Shown here piece after piece: positions 10,822-20,225 of a DNA stretch of 64,000 nt (its first letter is position 1; each line of letters opens with the position of its first letter). Source of the DNA: Pseudomonas frederiksbergensis (GTDB lineage: Bacteria > Pseudomonadota > Gammaproteobacteria > Pseudomonadales > Pseudomonadaceae); assembly GCF_017114915.1 (NCBI RefSeq), contig NZ_JAAUOE010000021.1, positions 1 to 64,000 on the forward strand, in the 5' to 3' direction. The notes beneath the pieces are model-generated. The model saw nothing but the letters and a program-made list of their open reading frames with translations, had not been told where the DNA came from and did no database searches. The position numbers and the translations under genes were made by a program.

Positions 10822-10926
10822 GGCATACACCTCATTGTTGTTGTCAGTCAGGAGTTGCACCGAGCATAAGTCCGCTCTATGACTGACCGCGACAATCATT
10901 CACCCCGCGTATGCATAGCCATCGGT

Positions 10927-12450
10927 TCAGCGCTTGCGCTTCTTCAGTTTTTTCTCGCGCTTGTCGGACTTTTCGAAGGCCTCTTCCAGCGCCTGGTTAA
11001 TGGTGCGCAGGACCTTGACCCGCGCCCAGCGCTTGTCGTTGGCTTCCACCAAGGTCCAGGGCGATACCTCGGTGCTGGTGCGATCGACCATGTCGCCGAC
11101 GGCGACGCGATAGTCCTCCCATCTGTCGCGATTGCGCCAGTCGTCTTCAGTGATCTTGAAGCGCTTGAAGGGGATCGCTTCGCGCTCCTGGAAGCGCTCC
11201 ATCTGAGTCTGTTTGTCGATGGCCAGCCAGAACTTGACCACGATCACTCCAGCATCGGCGAGCTGCTCTTCGAAGTCGTTGATCTCGCTGTAGGCGCGCA
11301 TCCAGTCCGCCTTGCTGCAAAAGCCTTCGATGCGCTCCACCAACACCCGGCCATACCAGGAACGGTCGAACACAGTGAATTTTCCTCGCGCCGGAATATG
11401 CCGCCAGAACCGCCAGAGATACGGCTGCGCCCGTTCTTCCTCGGTAGGCGCGGCGATCGGCACGATGTCGTACTGGCGTGGGTCGAGCGCCGCGGCCACC
11501 CGCCGGATTGCCCCGCCCTTGCCTGCCGCGTCGTTGCCTTCGAACACCGCAATCAACGCGTGGCGACGCATGCGCTTGTCGCGCATCAGCCCGGAAAACC
11601 GCGCCTGCTCGGTAATCAGTTGCTCTTCATAATCGTCCTTTTCCAGGTGCAGGGTCAGGTCCAGGCTGTCGAGCAGATTCACTTGATCGACGCTGGGAAA
11701 CAAAGGCGCCGCGCTGACTTTGTGCGGGTGAATCCTGGGTCTCTTCAGCGCGCTCTGCAGGCCCTCGAGCAAGATCTTGCCGACCGTAAGGCTGCGATAG
11801 CGCGCGTCCACGCCGGCGATCACATGCCACGGCGCATAGTCGCGACTGGTGCGGCGCAGCACCCGTTCGCCGTATTTCACGAACTTGTCGTAGGTCCGCG
11901 ATTGTTGCCAGTCCAGCGGGCTGATGCGCCAACTGTGCAACGGGTCATCGGCCAGCGCCTTGAGCCGCGCTTTCATTTGTTTTTTGGAGAGGTGAAACCA
12001 GAACTTGAAGATCAGCGCGCCTTCGTCGCACAACATCTTCTCCAGCCGTTCGACCCCGTTGATGCTTTGATCGAGTCGCGGATCCTTGAACAAGCCATGA
12101 ACCCGTCCTTGCAGCATCTGGCTGTACCAGTTACCGAAGAAAATCCCCATGCGCCCCTTGGCCGGGAACATCCGCCAGTAGCGCCAGGCCGGCGGTCGTG
12201 CCAGTTCTTCGTCGGTCTGCTGGTCGAACGTGCGGACCTCGATCGAGCGCGGGTCCATCCATTCGTTGAGCAACTTGACCGTCTCGCCCTTACCGGCCCC
12301 TTCGATGCCGTTGATCAAAATGATGACCGGAAAGCGGTGTTGCTGCCGAAGTTCGAACTGCGCTTCGAGCAAGGCCTCACGCAGGGGCGGTACTTCGGCG
12401 TCATAGGTTTCTTTGTCGATGGTATGACCGATTTCGGCGGATTCGAACAT
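10927..12450 (-). CDS. pap: Polyphosphate:AMP phosphotransferase
   Basis: A 507-residue protein made of two PPK2 domains in tandem: the first with Walker A GIEGAGKGE at residues 49-57, the second with FEGNDAAGKGGA near 300, each followed by R-x-W-Y-lid type segments (FGNWYSQML and FDRSWYGRVLVERIEG). Two-domain PPK2 enzymes of this length transfer phosphate from polyphosphate to AMP, giving ADP. The C-terminus is very basic (KREKKLKKRKR). The start at 12450 has AAGGAG 8 nt upstream; nine codons further upstream are open but unlikely to be used. It is divergent from mnmC. Confidence 0.92.
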   Translation of the reverse strand: MFESAEIGHTIDKETYDAEVPPLREALLEAQFELRQQHRFPVIILINGIEGAGKGETVKLLNEWMDPRSIEVRTFDQQTDEELARPPAWRYWRMFPAKGRMGIFFGNWYSQMLQGRVHGLFKDPRLDQSINGVERLEKMLCDEGALIFKFWFHLSKKQMKARLKALADDPLHSWRISPLDWQQSRTYDKFVKYGERVLRRTSRDYAPWHVIAGVDARYRSLTVGKILLEGLQSALKRPRIHPHKVSAAPLFPSVDQVNLLDSLDLTLHLEKDDYEEQLITEQARFSGLMRDKRMRRHALIAVFEGNDAAGKGGAIRRVAAALDPRQYDIVPIAAPTEEERAQPYLWRFWRHIPARGKFTVFDRSWYGRVLVERIEGFCSKADWMRAYSEINDFEEQLADAGVIVVKFWLAIDKQTQMERFQEREAIPFKRFKITEDDWRNRDRWEDYRVAVGDMVDRTSTEVSPWTLVEANDKRWARVKVLRTINQALEEAFEKSDKREKKLKKRKR

Positions 12451-12624
12451 AAAGCGGCTCCTTCCAGGATTGAGCAAGACTAGCAGGTGTGCGGCGACGC
12501 AAATATGGTCAAGAGATCGCAGCGGCTACAGAATTTCAGCGACGGGTCGAACGCGCCTTGCCATGGATCAAGCACCGCCACGGCGATCGGCTAGAATGGC
12601 GGCCTTGCCGTTGCCGAGCCTGCC

Positions 12625-14607
12625 ATGAAACCTGTATTGCCCCACGCCCAGCTCGACTGGGACGACCAAGGTCGCCCGCGTTCGCGGGTGTTCGATGATG
12701 TGTACTTTTCCGACCAGTCGGGTCTTGAAGAAACCCGCTACGTGTTTCTGGAGCAAAACGATTTGCGCGACCGCTTCGCCGCATTGCCGGCAGGCGGGCG
12801 ACTGGTGATTGGCGAAACCGGGTTCGGCACCGGGCTGAATTTTCTCTGTGCCTGGCAGTTGTTCGAACAGCATGCAGTGGCCGGTGCACGGCTGCATTTT
12901 GTCAGTGTCGAAAAGTACCCGCTGAGCGCCCCCGACCTGCAACGAGCCCTGGCGTTATGGCCAGAGCTCAAGCCGTTTGCCGATCAATTACTGGCGCAAT
13001 ACGTGGCGATCCATCAAGGATTCCAGCGCCTGGTGCTGGGCAACGGTCGCGTCACCCTGACCTTGTTGATCGGCGATGTGCTGGAGCAGTTGCCGCAACT
13101 GGACGCACAGATCGACGCCTGGTTTCTCGACGGTTTCGCCCCGGCGAAAAACCCCGACATGTGGACTGCCGAGCTGTTTGCCGAACTGGCGCGTCTGGCG
13201 GCGCCCGGTTCGACCATCAGCACCTTCACCAGCACCGGTTGGGTACGCCGCCTGTTGAACGCCGCAGGCTTCAAGATGAAACGCACGCCAGGCATCGGTC
13301 ACAAGTGGGAGATCCTGCGGGGCACGTTCCTGGGTTGGCCTGAAGAGGTCGTAAAACCTGCCGCGACTAAACCGTGGTTCGCTCGCCCAACCCCGCTGAC
13401 CAGCGAACGCCGCGCCCTGGTGATCGGTGCCGGGCTGGCCGGTTGCGCCAGCGCCGCCAGCCTCGCCGCGCGGGGTTGGCAAGTGAGTCTGCTGGAGCGT
13501 CACGAAGGGCTGGCGCAGGAAGCCTCGGGCAATCCCCAGGGCGTGCTGTACCTCAAGCTTTCGGCCCACGGCACGGCGTTGTCGCAATTGATCGTCAGCG
13601 GTTTTGGCTACACCCGGCGTCTGCTGGAACAGCTGCAGCGTGGCGTCGACTGGGATGATTGCGGGGTCTTGCAACTGGCCTTCAATGCCAAGGAAGCCGA
13701 ACGCCAGGCGCAACTGGCCGCGGCTTTTTCGCCCGACCTGGTGCACCTGCTCGATCGACCTCAAGCCCGGGCCCGGGCCGGCATCGAATTGGACCACGGC
13801 GGCTTGTTCTTCCCCGAAGGCGGCTGGGTTCATCCGCCCGCGTTGTGTCAGTGGCAGGCGTCCTCGACCAACATCCAGTGGCTGCCCCATCGCGAGGTGC
13901 TGGAGCTGCGCAAGGTCGATGATCAATGGCAGGCCTGGGACGGCGAAGCACTTTTAGCCAGTGCCCCCGTGGTCATTCTGGCCGGCGCCGCCGAGATCAA
14001 GCGCTTCCCCCAGAGCGCCGAACTGCCGCTCAAGCGTATTCGCGGCCAGATCACTCGACTGGCGCAAACCCCTGAAAGCCGGAGCCTGGCGACGGTCGTC
14101 TGCGCCGAAGGCTATGTGGCGCCTGCTCGTCTGGGCGAACACACCCTCGGCGCCAGCTTCGATTTCAAGAGTGACGATCTGGCCCCGACCGTTGCCGAGC
14201 ACCTAGGTAACCTGGCGTTGCTCGAAGAAATTTCCACCGACCTGATCACCCGTCTGCATGTTCAAGACCTGGACCCGCTGAAGCTTGAAGGGCGCGCAGC
14301 GTTCCGTTGCACCAGCCCGGATTACTTGCCGATCGTCGGACCACTGGCCGACCAGGCCAGCTTCGCCACTGCCTATGCCGCACTGAGCAAAGATGCCCGC
14401 CAAGTGCCCGATGTGCCCTGCCCGTGGCTTGATGGGTTTTACGTCAACAGCGGCCATGGTTCTCGCGGTTTGATCACCGCGCCATTGTCCGGCGAGCTGC
14501 TGGCGGCATGGCTTGAGAGCGAGCCTTTACCCTTGCCCAAAGCCGTGGCCGAGGCTTGCCATCCCAACCGTTTTGCCTTGCGCCAGTTGATCCGCGGAAA
14601 AGCCTGA
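12625..14607 (+). CDS. mnmC: Bifunctional tRNA 5-methylaminomethyl-2-thiouridine biosynthesis protein MnmC
   Basis: A 660-residue fusion. The N-terminal methyltransferase domain (about 1-240) has the SAM motif GETGFGTGLNFL and DGFAPAKNPDMW, typical of MnmC2. The C-terminal FAD-dependent oxidoreductase (about 265-655) has the dinucleotide motif GAGLAGCASAASLA and ends NSGHGSRGL. The enzyme finishes the wobble uridine mnm5s2U34: the oxidoreductase removes the carboxymethyl group and the methyltransferase adds a methyl. The length fits the family. A GC-rich imperfect inverted repeat near 14670-14695 may end the transcript. Confidence 0.95.
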   Translation: MKPVLPHAQLDWDDQGRPRSRVFDDVYFSDQSGLEETRYVFLEQNDLRDRFAALPAGGRLVIGETGFGTGLNFLCAWQLFEQHAVAGARLHFVSVEKYPLSAPDLQRALALWPELKPFADQLLAQYVAIHQGFQRLVLGNGRVTLTLLIGDVLEQLPQLDAQIDAWFLDGFAPAKNPDMWTAELFAELARLAAPGSTISTFTSTGWVRRLLNAAGFKMKRTPGIGHKWEILRGTFLGWPEEVVKPAATKPWFARPTPLTSERRALVIGAGLAGCASAASLAARGWQVSLLERHEGLAQEASGNPQGVLYLKLSAHGTALSQLIVSGFGYTRRLLEQLQRGVDWDDCGVLQLAFNAKEAERQAQLAAAFSPDLVHLLDRPQARARAGIELDHGGLFFPEGGWVHPPALCQWQASSTNIQWLPHREVLELRKVDDQWQAWDGEALLASAPVVILAGAAEIKRFPQSAELPLKRIRGQITRLAQTPESRSLATVVCAEGYVAPARLGEHTLGASFDFKSDDLAPTVAEHLGNLALLEEISTDLITRLHVQDLDPLKLEGRAAFRCTSPDYLPIVGPLADQASFATAYAALSKDARQVPDVPCPWLDGFYVNSGHGSRGLITAPLSGELLAAWLESEPLPLPKAVAEACHPNRFALRQLIRGKA

Positions 14608-14729
14608 CGCACAGCCATATAACTTATCGGTCTAAAACTCCAGGGATTCATCTGGGTCAGTTTCCGGGTACCCACCGTTTTTGGCGGGTATCGCTTGACC
14701 CTCCCCAACGGAAAAACCGGTAAGGACTT

Positions 14730-16502
14730 ATGTGCGGATTAGCTGGAGAACTACGTTTCGACCATCAACCTGCGGACCTCGCAGCCATTGAACGAATCAC
14801 CCATCATCTGGCCCCTCGCGGCCCTGATGCATGGGGCTTCCACAGCCAGGGACCGATTGCCCTGGGCCATCGGCGCCTGAAAATCATGGACCTGTCGGAC
14901 GGCTCGGCGCAGCCGATGATCGACAACCAACTGGGTCTGTCCCTGGCCTTCAACGGCGCGATCTACAACTTCCCGGAACTGCGCACCGAGCTGGAAAGCC
15001 TCGGTTACGCCTTCTATTCCGGCGGCGACACCGAAGTGTTGCTCAAGGGCTATCACGCCTGGGGCGAAGCGCTGTTGCCCAAGCTCAACGGCATGTTCGC
15101 TTTCGCCATTTGGGAGCGCGACGCCCAGCGTCTGTTCATCGCCCGCGACCGTCTCGGTGTGAAGCCGCTGTATCTGTCGCGCACCGGCCAGCGCCTGCGC
15201 TTTGCCTCGGCGTTACCGGCATTGCTCAAGGGCGGTGACATCAACCCGATTCTCGATCCGGTGGCGCTCAATCATTACTTGAATTTCCACGCGGTGGTCC
15301 CGGCCCCGCGCACCTTGTTGGCAGGCATCGAAAAACTGCCCCCGGCGAGCTGGATGCGCATCGAAGCGGACGGCACCACCGAGCAGAAAACCTGGTGGAC
15401 CCTGCCCTACGGCCCACACGCCGACGAGTTGAATTTGACCCTCGAAGACTGGCGCGACCGCGTACTCGACAGCACCCGTGAAGCGGTGGCGATCCGTCAA
15501 CGGGCGGCGGTGGATGTCGGTGTGCTGCTTTCCGGTGGCGTCGATTCGAGCCTGCTGGTGGGGCTGTTGCGCGAAGTCGGGGTCGAAGACTTGTCGACCT
15601 TTTCCATCGGCTTCCAGGATGCCGGTGGCGAGCGCGGCGACGAGTTCCAGTATTCGGACCTGATCGCCAAACACTACGGCACGCAACACCACCAACTGCG
15701 CATCGACGAAAAAGAGATCATCGAACAATTGCCTGCGGCGTTCCGCGCCATGAGTGAACCGATGGTCAGCCATGACTGCATCGCCTTCTACCTGCTGTCG
15801 CGCGAAGTGGCCAGACACTGCAAGGTGGTGCAAAGCGGCCAGGGCGCGGATGAGTTGTTCGCCGGGTATCACTGGTATCCGCAAGTAGACCGGGCGAGCG
15901 ATCCGTACGCGGCCTATCGCGATGCGTTTTTCGACTGCAGCTACACCGACTACGCCGCCACGGTGCAGCCGAAATGGCTGACAGCCAACGACGCGGCGGG
16001 TGACTTCGTGAAGGAGCATTTCGCCCGGCCGGGCGCCGATGCAGCCGTGGACAAAGCCCTGCGCCTGGACAGCACCGTGATGCTGGTGGACGACCCGGTC
16101 AAACGGGTCGACAACATGACCATGGCCTGGGGTCTGGAAGCGCGTACGCCGTTTCTCGACTATCGCCTGGTGGAGTTGTCGGCGCGGGTGCCGGGTAAAT
16201 TCAAGCTGCCCGATGGCGGCAAGCAAGTACTGAAAGAAGCCGCGCGGCGGGTGATTCCGAGTGAAGTGATCGACCGCAAAAAAGGCTACTTCCCGGTCCC
16301 CGGCCTCAAGCATTTGCAGGGCGACACGCTCAACTGGGTGCGTGAACTGCTGCTCGACCCGAGTCAGGATCGCGGCCTGTTCAACCCGGCCATGCTCGAC
16401 CGCCTGCTGACCGATCCGCAAGGTCAGTTGACCCCGTTGCGCGGCTCCAGGCTGTGGCAATTGGCAGCCTTGAACCTGTGGCTCAGTGAACAAGGAATCT
16501 GA
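14730..16502 (+). CDS. asnO: N-acetylglutaminylglutamine amidotransferase (NAGGN synthesis)
   Basis: A 590-residue asparagine-synthetase-like enzyme. The N-terminal Cys2 nucleophile (MCGLAGELRF) starts the class II glutaminase domain (about 1-210); the synthetase domain carries the PP-loop LLSGGVDSSLLVGLL near 265. In the NAGGN pathway it amidates N-acetylglutaminylglutamine to the dipeptide amide osmolyte. AAGGA lies upstream of the ATG. It is directly followed by ngg (3 bp) and, after a REP-like hairpin, by an M42 peptidase: the standard three-gene osmoprotectant set. Specificity rests on this context more than on residues. Confidence 0.92.
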   Translation: MCGLAGELRFDHQPADLAAIERITHHLAPRGPDAWGFHSQGPIALGHRRLKIMDLSDGSAQPMIDNQLGLSLAFNGAIYNFPELRTELESLGYAFYSGGDTEVLLKGYHAWGEALLPKLNGMFAFAIWERDAQRLFIARDRLGVKPLYLSRTGQRLRFASALPALLKGGDINPILDPVALNHYLNFHAVVPAPRTLLAGIEKLPPASWMRIEADGTTEQKTWWTLPYGPHADELNLTLEDWRDRVLDSTREAVAIRQRAAVDVGVLLSGGVDSSLLVGLLREVGVEDLSTFSIGFQDAGGERGDEFQYSDLIAKHYGTQHHQLRIDEKEIIEQLPAAFRAMSEPMVSHDCIAFYLLSREVARHCKVVQSGQGADELFAGYHWYPQVDRASDPYAAYRDAFFDCSYTDYAATVQPKWLTANDAAGDFVKEHFARPGADAAVDKALRLDSTVMLVDDPVKRVDNMTMAWGLEARTPFLDYRLVELSARVPGKFKLPDGGKQVLKEAARRVIPSEVIDRKKGYFPVPGLKHLQGDTLNWVRELLLDPSQDRGLFNPAMLDRLLTDPQGQLTPLRGSRLWQLAALNLWLSEQGI

Positions 16503-16505
16503 TCG

Positions 16506-18251
16506 ATGAAAACCCACGCCACGGCTTACAGCCAACGCTTGCTGCGCGGTCAGGCGCCCTCCTACGAACGTTTGCAGGCACGCCTGGCCGAAGACGGCAG
16601 TGCATTGGGCGCAGCGCCGATTGCCGTGCATTGCGGTTGGGGCCGGTTGCTGATCGGCCATACCTTTCCCGATGCGGCGAGCCTCGCCCAAGAGCTGCTC
16701 AATGAGCAGCCCGGTGAGCGGGACATTGCCTTGTACGTCGCCGCGCCCCAGCAAGTGCTGGGGCTGGAGCCGGCCCAGTTGTTTCTCGACCCGTCCGACA
16801 CCTTGCGCCTGTGGTTCAGCGATTACCGTCAGGCCACCCGGGTGTTTCGCGGTTTCCGCATCCGCCGGGCGCAAAGCGAGGCGGATTGGCAGGCCGTCAA
16901 TCAGCTGTATCAGGCCCGTGGCATGCTGCCGATTGATGCAAGTTTGCTGACGCCTCATCATCAGGGCGGCCCGGTTTACTGGCTGGCCGAAGATGAAGAC
17001 AGCGGCGCGATCATCGGCAGCGTCATGGGCCTCAATCATCACAAGGCATACAACGACCCGGAACACGGCAGCAGCCTGTGGTGCCTGGCGGTGGATCCGC
17101 AATGTTCGCGCCCTGGCGTAGGTGAAGTGCTGGTGCGGCACTTGATCGAACACTTCATGAGTCGTGGGCTGAGTTACCTGGACCTGTCGGTATTACATAA
17201 CAACCGTCAGGCGAAGAATCTCTACGCCAAGCTCGGTTTTCGCAACTTGTCGACCTTCGCCATCAAGCGCAAGAACGGCATCAACCAGCCGTTGTTTCTC
17301 GGCCCAGGCCCCGAAGCCGGGTTCAATCCGTATGCGCGAATCATCGTCGAGGAAGCTCATCGACGCGGCATTGAGGTACAGGTCGATGACGCCCAGGCTG
17401 GCCTGTTTACCTTGATTCACGGCAGTCGTCGGGTGCGTTGCCGCGAATCCCTGAGCGATCTGACCAGCGCCATCAGCATGACCTTGTGCCAAGACAAAAG
17501 CCTGACCCACAAGGTGCTGAAAAACGCCGGCCTTAAACTACCCGCCCAACAACTGGCGGGGAGCGCGGACGACAATCTGGCGTTTCTCGACGAGCACGAA
17601 CGGGTGGTGGTCAAACCGCTGGACGGTGAACAGGGCCAAGGGGTGGCGGTGGACTTGCGCACCCTCGAAGAGGTCCGGCAAGCCGTCGAAAACGCCCGCG
17701 CATTCGACAGCCGAGTGCTGCTGGAGAGTTTTCACGAAGGCCTCGACCTGCGGATACTGGTGATCGGTTTCGAGGTGGTCGCGGCCGCCATTCGCCGACC
17801 GGCGGAGGTGGTGGGCGATGGTCAGCACTCCATCGGTGCGCTGATCGAGGCCCAGAGCCGTCGTCGTCAGGCAGCGACCAGCGGTGAAAGCAAAATCCCG
17901 CTGGACCATGAGACCCAGCGCACGTTGCAGGCGGCGGGTTATGACTACGACAGCATTCTGCCGGCCGGCGAGCATCTGTTCGTACGGCGCACGGCGAATC
18001 TTCATACCGGCGGCATTCTTGAGGACGTCACGGCAATTCTGCATCCGACCCTGGCGGATGCGGCGGTGCGCGCAGCACGGGCGCTGGATATTCCAATGGT
18101 CGGGCTCGACCTGATGGTGCCGGCCGCCGACCAGCCGGAGTATGTGTTTATCGAAGCCAATGAACGCGCCGGGCTGGCCAACCATGAACCGCAGCCGACG
18201 GCCGAGCGTTTTGTGGATTTGTTGTTTGCCCATAGTCAGCCGGTCCCCTAG
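16506..18251 (+). CDS. ngg: N-acetylglutaminylglutamine synthetase
   Basis: A 581-residue fusion of a GNAT acetyltransferase domain (about residues 115-260; acetyl-CoA loop 'LAVDPQCSRPGVGEVLVRHL') and an ATP-grasp ligase domain (about 290-575; VVVKPLDGEQGQGVAVDL and the metal site FIEANERAG). It acetylates glutamine and joins it to a second glutamine, making the substrate for the amidotransferase encoded 3 bp upstream. NAGGN accumulates under osmotic stress in Pseudomonas and rhizobia (established for asnO/ngg homologues). Confidence 0.93.
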   Translation: MKTHATAYSQRLLRGQAPSYERLQARLAEDGSALGAAPIAVHCGWGRLLIGHTFPDAASLAQELLNEQPGERDIALYVAAPQQVLGLEPAQLFLDPSDTLRLWFSDYRQATRVFRGFRIRRAQSEADWQAVNQLYQARGMLPIDASLLTPHHQGGPVYWLAEDEDSGAIIGSVMGLNHHKAYNDPEHGSSLWCLAVDPQCSRPGVGEVLVRHLIEHFMSRGLSYLDLSVLHNNRQAKNLYAKLGFRNLSTFAIKRKNGINQPLFLGPGPEAGFNPYARIIVEEAHRRGIEVQVDDAQAGLFTLIHGSRRVRCRESLSDLTSAISMTLCQDKSLTHKVLKNAGLKLPAQQLAGSADDNLAFLDEHERVVVKPLDGEQGQGVAVDLRTLEEVRQAVENARAFDSRVLLESFHEGLDLRILVIGFEVVAAAIRRPAEVVGDGQHSIGALIEAQSRRRQAATSGESKIPLDHETQRTLQAAGYDYDSILPAGEHLFVRRTANLHTGGILEDVTAILHPTLADAAVRAARALDIPMVGLDLMVPAADQPEYVFIEANERAGLANHEPQPTAERFVDLLFAHSQPVP

Positions 18252-18273
18252 TGATGTAGCGCCCGGCCCCCAT

Positions 18274-18378
18274 GATCGTTCCCACGCTCTGCGTGGGAAT
18301 GACTCGTCGGACGCGCAGCAATCGCTTGGGACGCAGAGCGTCCCTGGCTGCATTCCCACGCAGAGCGTGGGAACGATC
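18274..18378. repeat. REP-like inverted element inside the NAGGN operon
   Basis: Outer arms 'gatcgttcccacgctctgcg' and its exact complement, each itself an inverted repeat (CCCACGCTCTGCGTGGG), separated by about 50 bp holding a related GGACGCAGAGCGTCC palindrome. The sequence family differs from the 'gtaggagc' REP elements elsewhere. It lies between ngg and the peptidase gene and may uncouple expression of the third gene. Confidence 0.9.
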
Positions 18379-18400
18379 AGCCCTCACCCCAGGAGTTTCC

Positions 18401-19591
18401 ATGACCAGCAACATTCCCGAACCAGATCTCAATTACCTGCAAAAAGTCCTGCTGGAAATGCTCGCCATTCCCAGCCCGACCGGGTTCACCGACACCATCG
18501 TGCGTTACGTCGCCGAGCGCCTCGAAGAGCTGGGCATTCCCTTTGAAATGACCCGCCGCGGCACCCTCCGCGCCACCCTCAAGGGCAAGCAGAACAGCCC
18601 GGATCGAGCGGTCTGCGCCCACCTGGACACCATTGGCGCGGCGGTTCGCGCCATCAAGGACAACGGTCGCCTGACACTGGCGCCGGTCGGCTGCTGGTCC
18701 AGCCGTTTTGCCGAGGGCAGCCGCGTCAGCCTGTTCACCGACAACGGCGTGATTCGCGGCAGCGTGTTGCCGCTGATGGCTTCCGGGCACGCGTTCAACA
18801 CCGCCGTGGATGAAATGCCGATCAGTTGGGATCACGTCGAATTACGCCTGGACGCCTATTGCGCCACCCGCGCCGATTGCGACTCGCTGGGGATCAGCGT
18901 CGGCGATTTCGTCGCCTTCGACCCGTTGCCGGAGTTCACCGAAAGCGGCCACATCAGCGCCCGTCACCTCGATGACAAGGCCGGCGTTGCCGCGCTGCTG
19001 GCGGCGCTGAAAGCGATTGTCGACAGCGGTGCAGAACTGATGATCGACTGCCATCCACTGTTCACCATCACCGAGGAAACCGGCAGTGGCGCGGCGGCGG
19101 CCCTGCCCTGGGACGTCAGCGAATTCGTCGGCATCGACATCGCACCGGTCGCGCCCGGCCAGCATTCCAGTGAACACGCGGTAAGCGTGGCGATGCAGGA
19201 TTCCGGCGGGCCTTATGACTATCACCTGTCGCGGCACCTGCTGCGCCTGGCCAGCGATAACGAACTGCCGGCGCGCCGGGACCTGTTCCGCTATTACTTC
19301 AGCGATGCTCACTCGGCCGTCACCGCCGGCCACGACATTCGCACCGCCCTGCTCGCCTTCGGATGCGACGCCACCCACGGCTATGAACGCACCCACATCG
19401 ACAGCCTCGCCGCCCTCAGCCGCCTGCTCGGCGCCTACATCCTCAGCCCGCCGGTGTTCGCCAGCGATGCTCAACCGGCCGCGGGATCGCTGGACCGGTT
19501 CAGTCACCAGATCGAGCACGAGACGCAGATGGAAAGCGATACCCGGGTGCCGTCGGTGGACAGCCTCGTCGGACAGCGCACAGAAAGCTAA
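18401..19591 (+). CDS. M42-family peptidase of the NAGGN osmoprotectant system
   Basis: A 396-residue dinuclear metallo-aminopeptidase of the M42/FrvX type. Likely metal and catalytic residues appear in VCAHLDTIGAAV (His), ARHLDDKAGVAALL (Asp), ITEETGSG (Glu pair) and HGYERTHIDS (C-terminal His). AGGAG precedes the ATG at 18401; the longer open frame from 18272 runs through the REP-like element and is not used. Homologues accompany asnO/ngg, so it probably trims or degrades the NAGGN dipeptide or its precursor when osmotic stress ends; that role is inferred. Confidence 0.88.
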   Translation: MTSNIPEPDLNYLQKVLLEMLAIPSPTGFTDTIVRYVAERLEELGIPFEMTRRGTLRATLKGKQNSPDRAVCAHLDTIGAAVRAIKDNGRLTLAPVGCWSSRFAEGSRVSLFTDNGVIRGSVLPLMASGHAFNTAVDEMPISWDHVELRLDAYCATRADCDSLGISVGDFVAFDPLPEFTESGHISARHLDDKAGVAALLAALKAIVDSGAELMIDCHPLFTITEETGSGAAAALPWDVSEFVGIDIAPVAPGQHSSEHAVSVAMQDSGGPYDYHLSRHLLRLASDNELPARRDLFRYYFSDAHSAVTAGHDIRTALLAFGCDATHGYERTHIDSLAALSRLLGAYILSPPVFASDAQPAAGSLDRFSHQIEHETQMESDTRVPSVDSLVGQRTES

Positions 19592-19656
19592 GGCGAACAC
19601 TGGTGATGTGTCCATAACCGCCGTAGCATCGCGTCAATGTTTAGCCGAGGTGCCTT

Positions 19657-19884
19657 ATGCTGATTCCCCACGACCAACTTGAAGTCGACACCCTGACCCG
19701 CCTGATCGAGGATTTCGTGACCCGTGACGGCACGGACAACGGCGATGACACGCCGCTGGAAACCCGTGTGTTGCGTGTTCGTCAGGCATTGATCAAGGGC
19801 CAGGCACTGATCGTCTTCGATCCGGAAAGCGAGCAATGCCAGTTGATGCTCAAGCACGACGTGCCCAAGCACCTGTTCGACTGA
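19657..19884 (+). CDS. YheU family protein (UPF0270)
   Basis: A 75-residue acidic protein matching the YheU family: 'MLIP...LE..TL..LIEDFVTRDGTDNGD..PLE.RV..VR.AL..GQA.I.FDPESEQCQL'. No function is known. It ends 1 bp before the stop of the convergent CsrA paralogue, so the two transcripts must overlap at their 3' ends. Confidence 0.88.
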   Translation: MLIPHDQLEVDTLTRLIEDFVTRDGTDNGDDTPLETRVLRVRQALIKGQALIVFDPESEQCQLMLKHDVPKHLFD

Positions 19885-19885
19885 G

Positions 19886-20071
19886 TCAACGAGCCTTGGC
19901 TTTTGCCTGTTTGATCTGGATGCGCTCGTAGACCTCGGCGCGATGTACGTTGACCTGCTGCGGCGCTTCAACGCCGAAGCGCACGCTGCTTCCGTTGACG
20001 GCGAGAACCCGCACGGAAATGTTGTCACCAATGGATATCAACTCGCCCACAACGCGACTGAGTACAAGCAT
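19886..20071 (-). CDS. csrA: CsrA/RsmA-family RNA-binding regulator (RsmI-like paralogue)
   Basis: A 61-residue CsrA-fold protein. Residues known to contact GGA motifs are kept: L4 in MLVLSR, and V42-H43-R44 (VHRAEVYERI). The sequence (LSRVVGELISIGDNISV, RFGVEAPQQVNVHR) differs from canonical RsmA and RsmE, so it is probably an accessory paralogue of the RsmI type. I start at the second ATG (20071): AAGGA lies 8-12 nt upstream, while the first ATG at 20080 falls within that Shine-Dalgarno sequence. The C-terminus is Lys/Ala-rich. Homologues repress translation and are titrated by RsmX/Y/Z RNAs. Confidence 0.88.
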   Translation of the reverse strand: MLVLSRVVGELISIGDNISVRVLAVNGSSVRFGVEAPQQVNVHRAEVYERIQIKQAKAKAR

Positions 20072-20225
20072 GGTATTCATCCTTCAGGGGTTACCGGCCC
20101 TTGAAGATGCCCCGCGTTTAGCGGGTCTACAATGCACCAGCCGCAAATCAGTCCCGTCCTACGGCGCAGGATGCATCGCCCTGACGGACACGTCCGACAA
20201 ACCGGTTAAATGAAGGACCGATCCT

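Noticed and set aside
10879..12483. 534-codon plus-strand frame opposite pap
   Set aside because: Antisense of a two-domain PPK2 enzyme with both Walker motifs.
14608..14729. AlgU-type promoter before the NAGGN operon
   Set aside because: A TCTAA box is present near 14631, but no GAACTT-like -35 lies at the right distance.
15213..17153. 646-codon minus-strand frame opposite asnO and ngg
   Set aside because: No domain features; the plus-strand genes have clear active sites and good ribosome binding sites.
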